From Mesorhizobium sp. (lineage in GTDB: Bacteria; Pseudomonadota; Alphaproteobacteria; Rhizobiales; Rhizobiaceae): a stretch of DNA of 64,000 bases. The notes beneath the pieces are model-generated. The model saw only the letters and a list, made by a program, of their open reading frames with translations. It ran no database searches and had not been told where the DNA came from. Below are positions 38,244 through 47,665 of the stretch, piece after piece. The position numbers were made by a program, and so were the translations under genes. Position 1 is the first letter of the stretch. Each line of letters begins with the position of its first letter. Where the stretch lies: NCBI RefSeq assembly GCF_004963255.1, contig NZ_SUGA01000014.1, forward strand, positions 62,001 through 126,000, written 5' to 3'.

Positions 38244-39687
38244 AGAACGGGTAGTGCTGGCCCGGGTCCTCGATCGTCACCCAGCGCAGGTCGGTGAACT
38301 CGGCGATCGAGGCCTTGCCGCCGAAACGGCCATAGCCCGAGCCTTTCACGCCCCCGAACGGCATCTGCGCCTCGTCGCCGACGGTGGGACCATTGATGTG
38401 GCAGATGCCGGCCTGGATGCGCGCGGCGACGGCCATGGCGCGGCGGATGTCGCGGCTGAAGACGGCGGAGGACAGGCCGTATTCGGTGTCGTTGGCGACG
38501 CGCACGGCCTCGTCCTCGCCTTTGACGCGGATGACCGGCTTCACCGGGCCGAAGGATTCTTCCGAATAGACGCGCATCGGAGGCGTCACGTGATCGAGGA
38601 GCGTGGCTTCCACGACCGTGCCGGTGCGCTTGCCACCGGCCGCAAGCTTTGCGCCCTTGGCGGTCGCGTCGGCGATCAGCTCCTCCATCTTGTCGGCGGC
38701 CTGGCTGCTGATCAGCGAGCCCAGCACGACATGGCCGCGCGGATCGCCGGCCGGAAGTTTTGAGGCACGCGCGGCAAGCTTGGCGACGAACTCGTCGGCG
38801 ATCCTTTCATCGACGATAAGACGTTCGGTCGACATGCAGATCTGGCCCTGATGCATGAAGGCGCCGAAAACAGCGGCATTGACTGCCGCGTCGATGTCGG
38901 CGTCGTCCAGCACGACCAGTGGCGCCTTGCCGCCGAGCTCGAGCAGCGCCGGCTTAAGGTGCCGTCCGGAGAGCTCGGCGATGATGCGCCCGACCTTGGT
39001 CGAGCCGGTGAAGTTGACGCGCTTCACCGCCGGATGCGCGATCAGCGCCTCGACGATTGCCGCCGCGTCCTTCGGGTCGTTGGTGACGACGTTGACGACG
39101 CCCTTGGGCAGGCCAGCCTCGACCAGCACCTGGCCGATCAGGCGATGCGTGCCGGGGCACATTTCGGAAGCCTTCAGCACCACGGTGTTGCCGCAGGCGA
39201 GCGGCATGGCGAGTGCACGCGTGCCGAGGATGACCGGCGCGTTCCACGGCGCGATGCCGAGGCACACACCTGCCGGCTGACGGATCGCCAAGGCGAGCGT
39301 GCCCGGCTTGTCGGACGGAATAACCTCGCCGGAAATCTGCGTGGTCATCGCGGCCGCCTCGCGCAGCATGTTGGACGCCAGCATGACATTGAAGCCGGCC
39401 CAGGGTGCAGTAGCGCCGGTCTCTTCCATCATCAGTTTCGTGAATTCGCCAACTTTCGAAGCCATCACATCAGCGGCCTTCAAGAGCAGCGCACGGCGTT
39501 CACCGGGGCCAGTTTTCGACCACGTATCGAAAGCAGCGGCTGCAGCATCGACTGCGGCGTTGGCGTCGGCGATGCTCGCGGCCGCGGCGCGTGTCGCCAG
39601 CTTGCCGGTGAAGGGGTCCAGGCGCTCGTAGGACGCCTTGCCGGTCGCTTCCCTTTCGTCGCCATCAATCAGAAGTCCGATATCCAT
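38242..39687 (-). CDS. Aldehyde dehydrogenase (vanillin/aromatic-aldehyde dehydrogenase-like)
   Basis: LELGGKAPLVVLDDADIDAAV, HQGQICMSTERLIV, C-terminal TDLRWVTIEDPGQHYPF resembling Vdh-type ALDHs. Confidence 0.85.
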   Translation of the reverse strand: MDIGLLIDGDEREATGKASYERLDPFTGKLATRAAAASIADANAAVDAAAAAFDTWSKTGPGERRALLLKAADVMASKVGEFTKLMMEETGATAPWAGFNVMLASNMLREAAAMTTQISGEVIPSDKPGTLALAIRQPAGVCLGIAPWNAPVILGTRALAMPLACGNTVVLKASEMCPGTHRLIGQVLVEAGLPKGVVNVVTNDPKDAAAIVEALIAHPAVKRVNFTGSTKVGRIIAELSGRHLKPALLELGGKAPLVVLDDADIDAAVNAAVFGAFMHQGQICMSTERLIVDERIADEFVAKLAARASKLPAGDPRGHVVLGSLISSQAADKMEELIADATAKGAKLAAGGKRTGTVVEATLLDHVTPPMRVYSEESFGPVKPVIRVKGEDEAVRVANDTEYGLSSAVFSRDIRRAMAVAARIQAGICHINGPTVGDEAQMPFGGVKGSGYGRFGGKASIAEFTDLRWVTIEDPGQHYPF

Positions 39688-39723
39688 TGTTCTCTCCCTC
39701 GCTCCCGGTGGAGCGTTGCAAAA

Positions 39724-40515
39724 TCAGAAGCCAAGCACTTCCGCGTTGATCGATGCTTCGAGGCCGCCGTCGACCGGCACGTTGGCGCCGTTGATCCAGC
39801 GCGCGGCATCGGAGCACAGGAACAGGACTACGGGCGCGATATCGCCCGATGTTCCAGCGCGCCCGACGCGCCCAATATCGCTATCGACCTTGGAAGCGCC
39901 AAGGACCGCGCGGAACTGCTTGAGGATCGGGGTCTCCACCGGGCCCGGGCTGACCGCATTGATGCGGATGCCGCGGCTCTTGAACAGCTCCCGATGCGCG
40001 GCGCGGAAGGTCCACAGGAGCAAGAGCTCCTTCGAGACCGGATAGCCTTCCTCGTTCTTGACCGCGTGGTCGGCGATCACCTTGGCGACATCGGGAAAGC
40101 CTTCGACGCTGACCATCGAGGCGGCGCGGTTCAGATTGGCGCGCCAGCCATAGCCGGCGATTGAGGCGACGTTGACGATGGCGCCGCCCTCGCGAAGTTT
40201 CGGCGCCAGCGCCTCGGAGAGCGCGCGCAAGCCGTAGAAGTTGACGGCGAGCGTTGAGGCTGCACCCGTGTTGCCGGACAGGCCGGCGACGTTGCACAGC
40301 GCGTCCAGGCGCTGCGGCAGCCGCGCGACGAGATCATCGACGCCGGCTTTGGACGAGATGTCGGCCTTGACGAAGATGCCCTGATGATCGGCTGGCTCGC
40401 GCATGTCGACGCCGATCACATCGGCGCCAAGTTGGCCTGCCAGTTCTGCCGTGCGGGCGCCGATGCCCGAGGCGACGCCGGTGATGAGGATCGTCTTGCC
40501 GAACAGCATGCTCAC
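39724..40515 (-). CDS. SDR oxidoreductase, coniferyl-alcohol-dehydrogenase-like
   Basis: TGVASGIGARTAELAGQLGADVIGVDMRE, NVAGLSG, YPVSKELLLLWTFRAA; GTG 40515 overlaps the upstream stop (ATG 40509 alternative). Confidence 0.8.
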   Translation of the reverse strand: MSMLFGKTILITGVASGIGARTAELAGQLGADVIGVDMREPADHQGIFVKADISSKAGVDDLVARLPQRLDALCNVAGLSGNTGAASTLAVNFYGLRALSEALAPKLREGGAIVNVASIAGYGWRANLNRAASMVSVEGFPDVAKVIADHAVKNEEGYPVSKELLLLWTFRAAHRELFKSRGIRINAVSPGPVETPILKQFRAVLGASKVDSDIGRVGRAGTSGDIAPVVLFLCSDAARWINGANVPVDGGLEASINAEVLGF

Positions 40516-41573
40516 GCTTTCTCCCGAGATGTTGTTACCTGTGCCGGCGGAGCGGTCCCACCGGTCGTGTCGCTCGCGTTGACAGGAAGCCTGACGCGGT
40601 AGCCGACCGACAAGATGCGCCAGCCGAAGCGGTCTTCGAGCGTGCCCCACAGACCGCGCGGCAAGAGCAGCGAGAAGACCAGCGCCGTGGCGCCGAGGCC
40701 GATCAGGTACCAGACGCCGGTGCCGCCGAACCACGTCTCGATGATAAAGAACAGCAGCGCGCCGAGGATGGCGCCCTCGAAGGTGCCGATGCCGCCGACC
40801 AGCACCATGAAGATCATGTAGGCCGTCCACTGCACGCTGAAATAGGTTTTCGGCTGGAAGGTGATCGCGGTCGCCAGCCACAGCGCGCCGGCGACGCCGA
40901 TGCCGAAGGCGGCGAGCACGAAGAGCAGCCGCTTGGTGCCGGTGACGCGCACGCCGACGGAGGCTGCCGCGTCCTCATTGTCGCGGATGGCGCGGATGGC
41001 GGCGCCCGTGCTGCCGCGCAGCAAGCCGAACAGGACGGCGAGCAGCGCCGTCATCGAGGCCAGCGCCAGCCAGTAGATCGTAACGCGCCTTGTCGACGCA
41101 TCGTAGACGTTGAGCGAGATCAGCGACGTGCCCGTCTCGCCCTGGATCAGCCTGTCGAGATTGACGAGAAGGTGGGTGAGCGCTGCGATCACCCACATGC
41201 CGATGGCGAACTCGCCGTTCCTCAAGCGCAGCATCAACAGCGAGATCGGCCAGGACACAGTGCCGACGATGACCGCCGAAACGAACAGCGAGACGAACGG
41301 ATTGAGCCCGGCATTGGCGAGCCGGATGGTGAAGTAGGCGCCGAGACCGAAGAACACCTGCTGGCCGACCGAGACCAGTCCACCGAAACCGGCGAGCGCA
41401 TTCCACATCGCGGCGAGGATTACATAGATGAACAAAGCGGTCATGCGGTCGACCACGCCGGCGGAGAGGAACTGCGGCGCGACGGCAAGCAGCAGGATGA
41501 TGATCGCGACGCCGCAGCCGGCGATGCGCGAGGCGACTGTTCCGCGCTCGATGACGGGGGAGGCGGTGCTCAT
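40512..41573 (-). CDS. Liv-type ABC transporter permease (LivM-like); probable component of a PcaQ-regulated protocatechuate transporter
   Basis: LivM-like TM protein (AIRDNEDAAASVGVRV, GGIGTFEGAILGALLFF); start moved from 42326 to 41573. Confidence 0.88.
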   Translation of the reverse strand: MSTASPVIERGTVASRIAGCGVAIIILLLAVAPQFLSAGVVDRMTALFIYVILAAMWNALAGFGGLVSVGQQVFFGLGAYFTIRLANAGLNPFVSLFVSAVIVGTVSWPISLLMLRLRNGEFAIGMWVIAALTHLLVNLDRLIQGETGTSLISLNVYDASTRRVTIYWLALASMTALLAVLFGLLRGSTGAAIRAIRDNEDAAASVGVRVTGTKRLLFVLAAFGIGVAGALWLATAITFQPKTYFSVQWTAYMIFMVLVGGIGTFEGAILGALLFFIIETWFGGTGVWYLIGLGATALVFSLLLPRGLWGTLEDRFGWRILSVGYRVRLPVNASDTTGGTAPPAQVTTSREKA

Positions 41574-42466
41574 GATGCCTTCCCCGTGGAGAGTCGGAGC
41601 AAACCACCCAAGCCAAGGCCGGAAGTGTAGAGCCGGATGAACAGCACGATCAGGAAAGCGATGTGGCCGCCGATGAGAAAGCCCTGCGGGTGCACGGTCG
41701 CACCGAGCGTCTGGGCGAGCGCCAGCACGATGCCGCCGATCAATGTGCCCCAGAGCGAACCGACGCCACCGATGACGGCCGCCTCGAAGGCGAACAGAAG
41801 TTGCGTTGCGCCAGCATAGGGATCGAAGGTGGCGCGCATGCCGAGAAAGGCGCCGGCGAGACCGACCGTGACCATGGCGATTGCCGCGGCGATCGCGTTG
41901 GCGCGGCGTGCGTCGACGCCGACAAGGCCGGCGGTATCGGGGTCTTCCGAAGTGGCGCGGATCGAGCGGCCGAGCCCGGTGCGGGTAAGGAAGAGCTGCA
42001 GTCCGCCGAGCAGGACGACGGCGGTGACGAAGATGATCACCGCGAGCTTGCCGACATAGAGGCTGCCCGGCCATTCCCAGGAATCGTAGGACAGGCTGCC
42101 GATGAAAGGCGCCAGTGAGCGCGTGTCGGCGCCGAACTGTTCGAACAGCACATTGTCGATGACGATGGCGAGGCCGAAGGTGGTGAGGATCGGTAAGAGC
42201 GCGCCGCCGCGCGCGCTGCGCTCGAGCAGGAAGCGCTGCAAGGCCCAGCCGATCACCGCCATCAGCGGCAACACGATTGCGAGGCCGAGGAAAGGCGGGA
42301 TGTGGAAGCGCGAGGCAAGCAGCCACAGCGCGAAGGCCGACAGCACGGCAAGGCTGCCATGCGCCAGGTTGATGATGCGCATCACCGAGAACATGAAGGA
42401 GAGGCCGCAGGCGATCAGCGCGTAATAGCCGCCAAGCAGGATGCCCTGGACGATCTGGTTGGTCAT
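41570..42466 (-). CDS. Liv-type ABC transporter permease (LivH-like)
   Basis: GILLGGYYALIACGLSFMFSVMRIINLAHG; AVIGGVGSLWGTLIGG. Confidence 0.92.
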   Translation of the reverse strand: MTNQIVQGILLGGYYALIACGLSFMFSVMRIINLAHGSLAVLSAFALWLLASRFHIPPFLGLAIVLPLMAVIGWALQRFLLERSARGGALLPILTTFGLAIVIDNVLFEQFGADTRSLAPFIGSLSYDSWEWPGSLYVGKLAVIIFVTAVVLLGGLQLFLTRTGLGRSIRATSEDPDTAGLVGVDARRANAIAAAIAMVTVGLAGAFLGMRATFDPYAGATQLLFAFEAAVIGGVGSLWGTLIGGIVLALAQTLGATVHPQGFLIGGHIAFLIVLFIRLYTSGLGLGGLLRLSTGKAS

Positions 42467-43191
42467 GCCGGCACGCCTCCGGCGGCTTTGCGGTGCAGGC
42501 CGAAATAGGCTTTGGTCACCTCGTCGCGCGAGACATTCTTGCTGTCGCCTGCAAGCGCGACCCGGCCCTCCAGCATGCAGATGACCTTGCTGGAGACGGA
42601 GAGGGCGCGGTTAAGGTCCTGCTCGACCAGAATGATCGTCGTGCCGGAGCTGATCAGACCCCGAAGGGAGGCATAAACGCGGTCGACGACCAGCGGCGAG
42701 AGTCCAAGCGAGACCTCGTCGAGCAGGAGCAGGTCCGGATTGCTCATCAGCGCGCGGCCGATTGCCGTCGCCTGCTGCTCGCCGCCGGAGAGATGCCCGG
42801 CCTTGGCGTGACGGCGCGGCTTGAGGTTGGGGAAGGTTTCCAGCACGCGCTCGACGCTCCAGTCGCCGGGGCGGCCGGCGGTGCGGCCAAGCAGAAGGTT
42901 TTCCTCGACCGTCATCTGCACGAATAGCCGCCGGCCTTCTGGCACCAGCGCGATGCCCTTGCGGACGCGCTCGTGCGAAGGCACGCCGGAAAGGTCGGCG
43001 CCGTCGAAAATGACGCGGCCCGAAGCGGCCTGGTGCGCGCCGGCGATTGCCCTGAGCAAGGTCGTCTTGCCGGCACCGTTGGCGCCGACCAGCGCCAGCG
43101 TCTCGCCGCGCTCGACGCTGAAGCTCACCCCGCGCACCGCCTGCAGGAGGCCATGCCGGACGACCAGATCCTCGACCGACAGCAAGCTCAT
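42463..43191 (-). CDS. Liv-type ABC transporter ATP-binding protein (LivF-like)
   Basis: Walker A GANGAGKTTLLRAI; LSGGEQQATAIGRALMSNPDLLLLDE. Confidence 0.93.
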   Translation of the reverse strand: MSLLSVEDLVVRHGLLQAVRGVSFSVERGETLALVGANGAGKTTLLRAIAGAHQAASGRVIFDGADLSGVPSHERVRKGIALVPEGRRLFVQMTVEENLLLGRTAGRPGDWSVERVLETFPNLKPRRHAKAGHLSGGEQQATAIGRALMSNPDLLLLDEVSLGLSPLVVDRVYASLRGLISSGTTIILVEQDLNRALSVSSKVICMLEGRVALAGDSKNVSRDEVTKAYFGLHRKAAGGVPA

Positions 43192-43928
43192 TTCGGACCT
43201 CCGCCGAGATAGGCGCTGATCACCTGCGGGTCGGCCATCACCCCCTGCGGGTCCCCGTCGGCGATAATCTTGCCGGCGTCCATGCAGATCAGCCGTTCGG
43301 CCACCTGCAGAAGGATGTGGACGATGTGCTCGATCCAGACGATGCCGATCCTGCGGCGGCGCAATTCGCGGATGGTCTCTACCAGCTCGCCGGCCTCGCC
43401 GTCGGTCAGGCCGCCGCCGATCTCGTCGAGCAGAAGCAGCGTCGGCTTCGCCGCCAGCGCGCGCGCCAGCTCCAGCCGCTTGCGGTCGAGCAAGCCAAGC
43501 GTCTCGGCGCGCCGGTTGGCGACGCCCAGCATGCCGCAGAGCTTCAGCGAGCCGAGCGCCTCCTCATAGGCCTCGTCGCGACCGAGGCCGGCGCCATGCG
43601 AGGCGGCGACGAAGACATTCTCGAAGGCGGTCATGCCGCCGAAGGGTTTTGGCACTTGGTGCGTGCGGACGAGGCCCAGCCGGCAGCGCTGCGTCGCCGG
43701 CAGCGTGGTCACGTCATCACCCTTGAAGGCGATGGTGCCGGCGCTTGGTGGATAGGCGCCGGAAAGCACGCTGAGCAGCGTCGTCTTGCCGGCGCCGTTC
43801 GGGCCGACGATGCCCACCGCCTCTTCGGCGCCCATGGCGAAGTCGATGTCGTCGAGCACCACAAGCGCTCCGAAGCGCTTGTGGATGCCGGCGGCACTGA
43901 GGATCGCACCGTTGGGCATGGCGTTCAC
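43188..43928 (-). CDS. Liv-type ABC transporter ATP-binding protein (LivG-like)
   Basis: Walker A GPNGAGKTTLLSVL; LDRKRLELARALAAKPTLLLLDE. Confidence 0.93.
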   Translation of the reverse strand: MNAMPNGAILSAAGIHKRFGALVVLDDIDFAMGAEEAVGIVGPNGAGKTTLLSVLSGAYPPSAGTIAFKGDDVTTLPATQRCRLGLVRTHQVPKPFGGMTAFENVFVAASHGAGLGRDEAYEEALGSLKLCGMLGVANRRAETLGLLDRKRLELARALAAKPTLLLLDEIGGGLTDGEAGELVETIRELRRRRIGIVWIEHIVHILLQVAERLICMDAGKIIADGDPQGVMADPQVISAYLGGGPK

Positions 43929-43947
43929 GATGCGGTCCCTCGACAGA

Positions 43948-45264
43948 TCAGCCGTTGTAAGGCTGGAGCTTGGCCTCGACCGGCACCTTCGGATCGGTGG
44001 CGTTCTCGGTCACGACATAATCGAGCGGGAACTTCGAGCCTTCCTTGGCGGCGACCCATTGCGTGCCGATGATCGGGCCGGGCGAGACGTTGGCGACTGG
44101 GCCGCTGGTGAAATCGACCTTGCCGATCATCGTCTCGGTCTTCAGCGTGCTCAGTGCCTTGGCGACCGCCGCCTTATCCTTGGCGTTGGAACTCGCCTTC
44201 AGGGCTTCGAAGCCGGCGTCGAGCAGCGACATCGAGGCGCCGAGTTGCTGCGTCCACTGCTTGCCGCTTGTCGCCTCGTAGCCATCGGCCAGTTCTGTCC
44301 CTGAGACGCCGGTCAGCGGCGACTTGTAGGGGAAGGCCTTGTGCCAATAGGCGGCACTCGCAATCTTCATGCCGAGATCGCCCAGCGCCTCGATGTCGGA
44401 GGGGAACAGACCGGTCTTGGCGACCTGGGCGATCTTGATCTGCCTTGTCAGGCCCTGCTGCGCGGCCTGGCGCCAGAAGGCGGCGAAATCGGGCGGGATC
44501 GGGAAGGAGTTGAAGATCTCGACTCCTTCCTGCTTGAACAGCGCGATCTGCGAGGAATAGTCGGTGGTGCCGGTCTCATAGGCGCCGGGATCGACGATCG
44601 TGAAACCTTGCTTGGCCAGAAGCGGCGCGAGGTTGGCGCGGATGGCGTTACCGTCGGCGTCGTTCGGATACATGACGCCGACCTTCTTGTTGGTCTCGAT
44701 CAGGTTCCACTGCGAAATGTAGGTCTTGAAGAATTCGCCGACGCCGAAGCCGAAATGATAGGTCCATTTGAAAGGCGAGGGCGCGCCGGGCTTGGCGCCT
44801 CGGCCGAAATACCAGGCCTCCCACGGCATGACGGTCGAGAGGCAGGGCACGCCGGCTGCTTCGCAGGCATCCGCCACTGGATTGATCACCTCCGGCGTGG
44901 AGACGGCGAGCATCAGGTCGATGGCCTGGTTGTTGATCAGGTCTTTTGCCAACTGGCCGGCGCGGGACGGGTCGGACTGGGTGTCCTGGTCGAGGATATC
45001 GACGCTGTATTTCTTGCCGCCGAGCTCGATGCCGTTGGCCAGGGCCTTGCGGGCAAGGTCGAGCACATAGCCGTCGGTCTCGCCGAAGCCGGCGAGCGGG
45101 CCGGTGCGCGGGCTGACGAAGCCGACCTTGACCGTGTCGGCGCTTTGCGCGAAGGCCTTGCCGCGGCCGAATGCCAGTGCCGCGCCGCCGGCCACCGACG
45201 TGGCGATGAATTGGCGCCGTGAAATGCCCGATAGAGCGGGTTTGCTGCCGATAATGCGAGACAT
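43948..45264 (-). CDS. Liv-type ABC transporter substrate-binding protein; probable PcaQ-regulated protocatechuate transport binding protein
   Basis: Tat-like signal SRRQFIATSVAGGAALAFG; Peripla_BP_6-like; PcaQ-type box in its upstream region; start moved from 45354 to 45264. Confidence 0.85.
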   Translation of the reverse strand: MSRIIGSKPALSGISRRQFIATSVAGGAALAFGRGKAFAQSADTVKVGFVSPRTGPLAGFGETDGYVLDLARKALANGIELGGKKYSVDILDQDTQSDPSRAGQLAKDLINNQAIDLMLAVSTPEVINPVADACEAAGVPCLSTVMPWEAWYFGRGAKPGAPSPFKWTYHFGFGVGEFFKTYISQWNLIETNKKVGVMYPNDADGNAIRANLAPLLAKQGFTIVDPGAYETGTTDYSSQIALFKQEGVEIFNSFPIPPDFAAFWRQAAQQGLTRQIKIAQVAKTGLFPSDIEALGDLGMKIASAAYWHKAFPYKSPLTGVSGTELADGYEATSGKQWTQQLGASMSLLDAGFEALKASSNAKDKAAVAKALSTLKTETMIGKVDFTSGPVANVSPGPIIGTQWVAAKEGSKFPLDYVVTENATDPKVPVEAKLQPYNG

Positions 45265-45326
45265 CTGCTCCTCCCTCAGTGGCCGTTCGACACGACGGCA
45301 AACGGGTCTTCCGTTTGCGGCCGGAC

Positions 45327-45420
45327 GGCACGGCTCTCGATCCTCCGAGGTCACATTGCACTAGCGGTTTGGTTCGGTAAAATGATATTTTACGGTGTTT
45401 CATTAACCCCTAGGTTAGCG
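45327..45420 (-). repeat. Copy B of an inverted promoter duplication (homologous to 46368-46460)
   Basis: Reverse complement CGCTAACCTAGGGGTTAATGAAACACCGTAAAATATCATTTTACCGAACCAAACCGCTAGTGCAATGTGACCTCGGAGGATCGAGAGCCGTGCC aligns to copy A with roughly a dozen differences. Confidence 0.95.
45403..45418 (-). promoter_or_regulatory. Predicted PcaQ binding site upstream of the ABC transporter operon
   Basis: CTAACC-TAGG-GGTTAA, matching the rhizobial PcaQ motif ATAACC-N4-GGTTAA at all but the first base. Confidence 0.8.
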
Positions 45421-45445
45421 GAATTCGAACTGCCAGGGCCGATCG

Positions 45446-46363
45446 TCAGGCGTGGTGCCGCGCTGCCTCGCGGATCGTCTGCAAGAGGATGGTGAAGGCG
45501 GGCGAGGGCGCGGTGTCGGTGCGCATAGTCAAGCCCACCGGCCCTTTGGTTTCTTCCGTATCCACCGGCAGGGCGACGAAGGCGCCGCTGGCGATCTCGT
45601 TGGCGACGACGCCGGCCGAGATGATCCACACCGCGTTGCTCTGGCGCATGAAGGAGCGGCCGAAGGAATCGGAGACAGTTTCGATTTCCGTCGCCGGCGC
45701 GGTCATGCCGTTGGTGATGAAGAGCCGGTCGACGAAAGGCCGGATGACGGATTCCCGCGTCGGCATCAGGACGGGGAACTCGTCGAGCCGCGCGAAGATG
45801 TCGGCGCCCGGCTCGGACAGGGGATGCCCGGCCCGCACGACGAACAGCACTTGTTCGGAATAAAGGTGTTCGAAGAAGAAGCCGGTCATATGCTCGGGCG
45901 CCGCGAGCCGGCCGACCACGAGGTCGAGCGCGCCGACACGCAACTGTTCCAGAAGCACCGCGTTCTCGCCGGTGACGATCTTGAGCGCGGCGCCGGTGTT
46001 CTCCTCGAGGAACAGGTTCATGGCGAGCGGCATCACCCGCGCCGACACGGTCGGCAGCGCGCCGATACGGATCGGGTCGCGATTGAGGGCGCCGTCCTGG
46101 CGCACGGAATCGACGCCGCGCTTCAGCGCCGAAATCGCCGAGCCGGCATGTCCAAGGAAGATCTCGCCGAGACGCGTGACGCGAATGCCGCGCCCGTCGC
46201 GCTCGACCACCGCGACGCCCAGCGCTTCCTCCAACTCGCGCAAAGTCTTGGTGACGGCGGGCGCGCTGACATGCAGGAAGTCGGCTGCGCGCGCGACGCT
46301 GCCTTGCCGCGCGACTTCGAGAAACGCTTGGAGGTGGCGGAAGCGGATCCGGCTTTCGGCCAT
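45446..46363 (-). CDS. pcaQ: LysR family regulator PcaQ
   Basis: RFRHLQAFLEVARQGSVARAADFLHVSAPAVTKTLRELEEALG; divergent from pcaD. Confidence 0.9.
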   Translation of the reverse strand: MAESRIRFRHLQAFLEVARQGSVARAADFLHVSAPAVTKTLRELEEALGVAVVERDGRGIRVTRLGEIFLGHAGSAISALKRGVDSVRQDGALNRDPIRIGALPTVSARVMPLAMNLFLEENTGAALKIVTGENAVLLEQLRVGALDLVVGRLAAPEHMTGFFFEHLYSEQVLFVVRAGHPLSEPGADIFARLDEFPVLMPTRESVIRPFVDRLFITNGMTAPATEIETVSDSFGRSFMRQSNAVWIISAGVVANEIASGAFVALPVDTEETKGPVGLTMRTDTAPSPAFTILLQTIREAARHHA

Positions 46364-46367
46364 GGTT

Positions 46368-46460
46368 CGATAACCTCAGAGTTAATGAAACGCCGCAAAA
46401 TATCATTTTACCGAACCAAATCGCTGGTGCAATGTGGCTTTGGAGGATCGAAATCGTGCC
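46368..46460 (+). repeat. Copy A of the inverted promoter duplication (pcaD promoter, RBS and start codon region)
   Basis: CGATAACCTCAGAGTTAATGAAACGCCGCAAAATATCATTTTACCGAACCAAATCGCTGGTGCAATGTGGCTTTGGAGGATCGAAATCGTGCC; 24-nt identical core shared with copy B. Confidence 0.95.
46370..46385 (+). promoter_or_regulatory. Predicted PcaQ binding site upstream of pcaD
   Basis: ATAACC-TCAG-AGTTAA, one mismatch to ATAACC-N4-GGTTAA, in the pcaQ/pcaD divergent region. Confidence 0.82.
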
Positions 46461-47268
46461 ATTCGTCAGCATAGGCGGCGTCACGCTGCATCATCGCCAT
46501 ATCGAGGCGGCCGGCACGTCGCGTCCGATCATCTTCATCAATTCGCTGGGAACCGACTTCCGGATCTGGGACGATGTCGTCGCGAAACTGAGCGGCGAAA
46601 TGCCGATGCTGATCTACGACAAGCGCGGCCACGGGCTATCGGATATCGGCAGCGGCGTGCGCTCGATCGATGATCACGTCGACGATCTGCTGGGCCTTAT
46701 CGATCATTTCGGTTTCGGGAAGGTCGTGGTGTGCGGACTGTCGGTCGGCGGTCTGATCGCGCAGCGGCTCTATACGCGCCATCCCAAATGTGTGGAGGCG
46801 CTGATCCTCAGCGACACGGCGCACAAAATAGGCACCGCAGAGAGCTGGAACACGCGCATCGCAACTGTCGAGCGCGACGGCATCGAGGTGATCGCCGACG
46901 GCATCATGAAAGTGTGGTTCACGCCGGATTTCCATGCTCGTCGCGCGGCCGACCTGGCCGGTTGCCGCAACATGCTGACCCGGCAGGCGCTGCCGGGCTA
47001 TATCGGTACCTGCATGGCGGTGCGCGATGCCGATTTCACCGACAGCGCGCGGCGCATCGCTGTGCCGACGCTCTGCATCGTCGGCGACCAGGATGGCTCG
47101 ACGCCGCCGGATCTGGTCCGCTCGCTGGCCGGGCTGATCCCCGGCGCACGCTTCGAAGTAATCCGCAATGCCGCACACATTCCGTGCATCGAGCAGCCCG
47201 AAGCGCTCGTCAGTCTGATCCGCGATTTCGTCGCCTCGTTGCCCGAGGGAAAGCCTGCTCATGGATGA
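46456..47268 (+). CDS. pcaD: 3-oxoadipate enol-lactonase
   Basis: Alpha/beta hydrolase (CGLSVGGLIAQRLY), first gene of the pca operon; GTG start with GGAGGA RBS. Confidence 0.92.
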   Translation: MPFVSIGGVTLHHRHIEAAGTSRPIIFINSLGTDFRIWDDVVAKLSGEMPMLIYDKRGHGLSDIGSGVRSIDDHVDDLLGLIDHFGFGKVVVCGLSVGGLIAQRLYTRHPKCVEALILSDTAHKIGTAESWNTRIATVERDGIEVIADGIMKVWFTPDFHARRAADLAGCRNMLTRQALPGYIGTCMAVRDADFTDSARRIAVPTLCIVGDQDGSTPPDLVRSLAGLIPGARFEVIRNAAHIPCIEQPEALVSLIRDFVASLPEGKPAHG

Positions 47269-47665
47269 TGTCACGAAGAACCGCTACCGGACCGGTCTCG
47301 AGGTCCGCCGCGCCGTGCTCGGCGACCCCCATGTCGACCGTGCCGAGGATACCGCCACGGATTTCGACCGGCCGTTCCAGCAGCTGATCACCGAAGCCGC
47401 CTGGGGAACCGTGTGGGCGCGACCGGGCTGGTCGAAGCGCGAGCGCTCGATCGTGACGCTGGCGCTGCTTGCGGCACTTGGCCATGACGAGGAAGTCGCC
47501 ATGCATGTGCGCGCCACCGCCAATACAGGCGCCACGCGAGACGACATCTGCGAGGCCTTCCTGCATGTCGCGATCTATGCCGGCGTGCCGGCGGCCAACC
47601 GCGCCTTCAAGATCGCCAAGGAGGTGTTCGCGCAGATGGACGGAGCAAAGAGCGCCCATGGCTGA
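47261..47665 (+). CDS. pcaC: 4-carboxymuconolactone decarboxylase
   Basis: [34 protein letters not shown]. Confidence 0.95.
   Translation: MDDVTKNRYRTGLEVRRAVLGDPHVDRAEDTATDFDRPFQQLITEAAWGTVWARPGWSKRERSIVTLALLAALGHDEEVAMHVRATANTGATRDDICEAFLHVAIYAGVPAANRAFKIAKEVFAQMDGAKSAHG

Noticed and set aside
44648-45403. ORF starting MKHRKISFYRTKPLVQCDLGG in the region upstream of the ABC transporter
   Set aside because: Its N-terminus is the translated promoter duplication and the rest is out of frame with the real binding-protein gene. Its likeness to the MKRRKISFYRTKSLVQCGFGG end of ORF 45452-46474 reflects DNA duplication, not coding homology.
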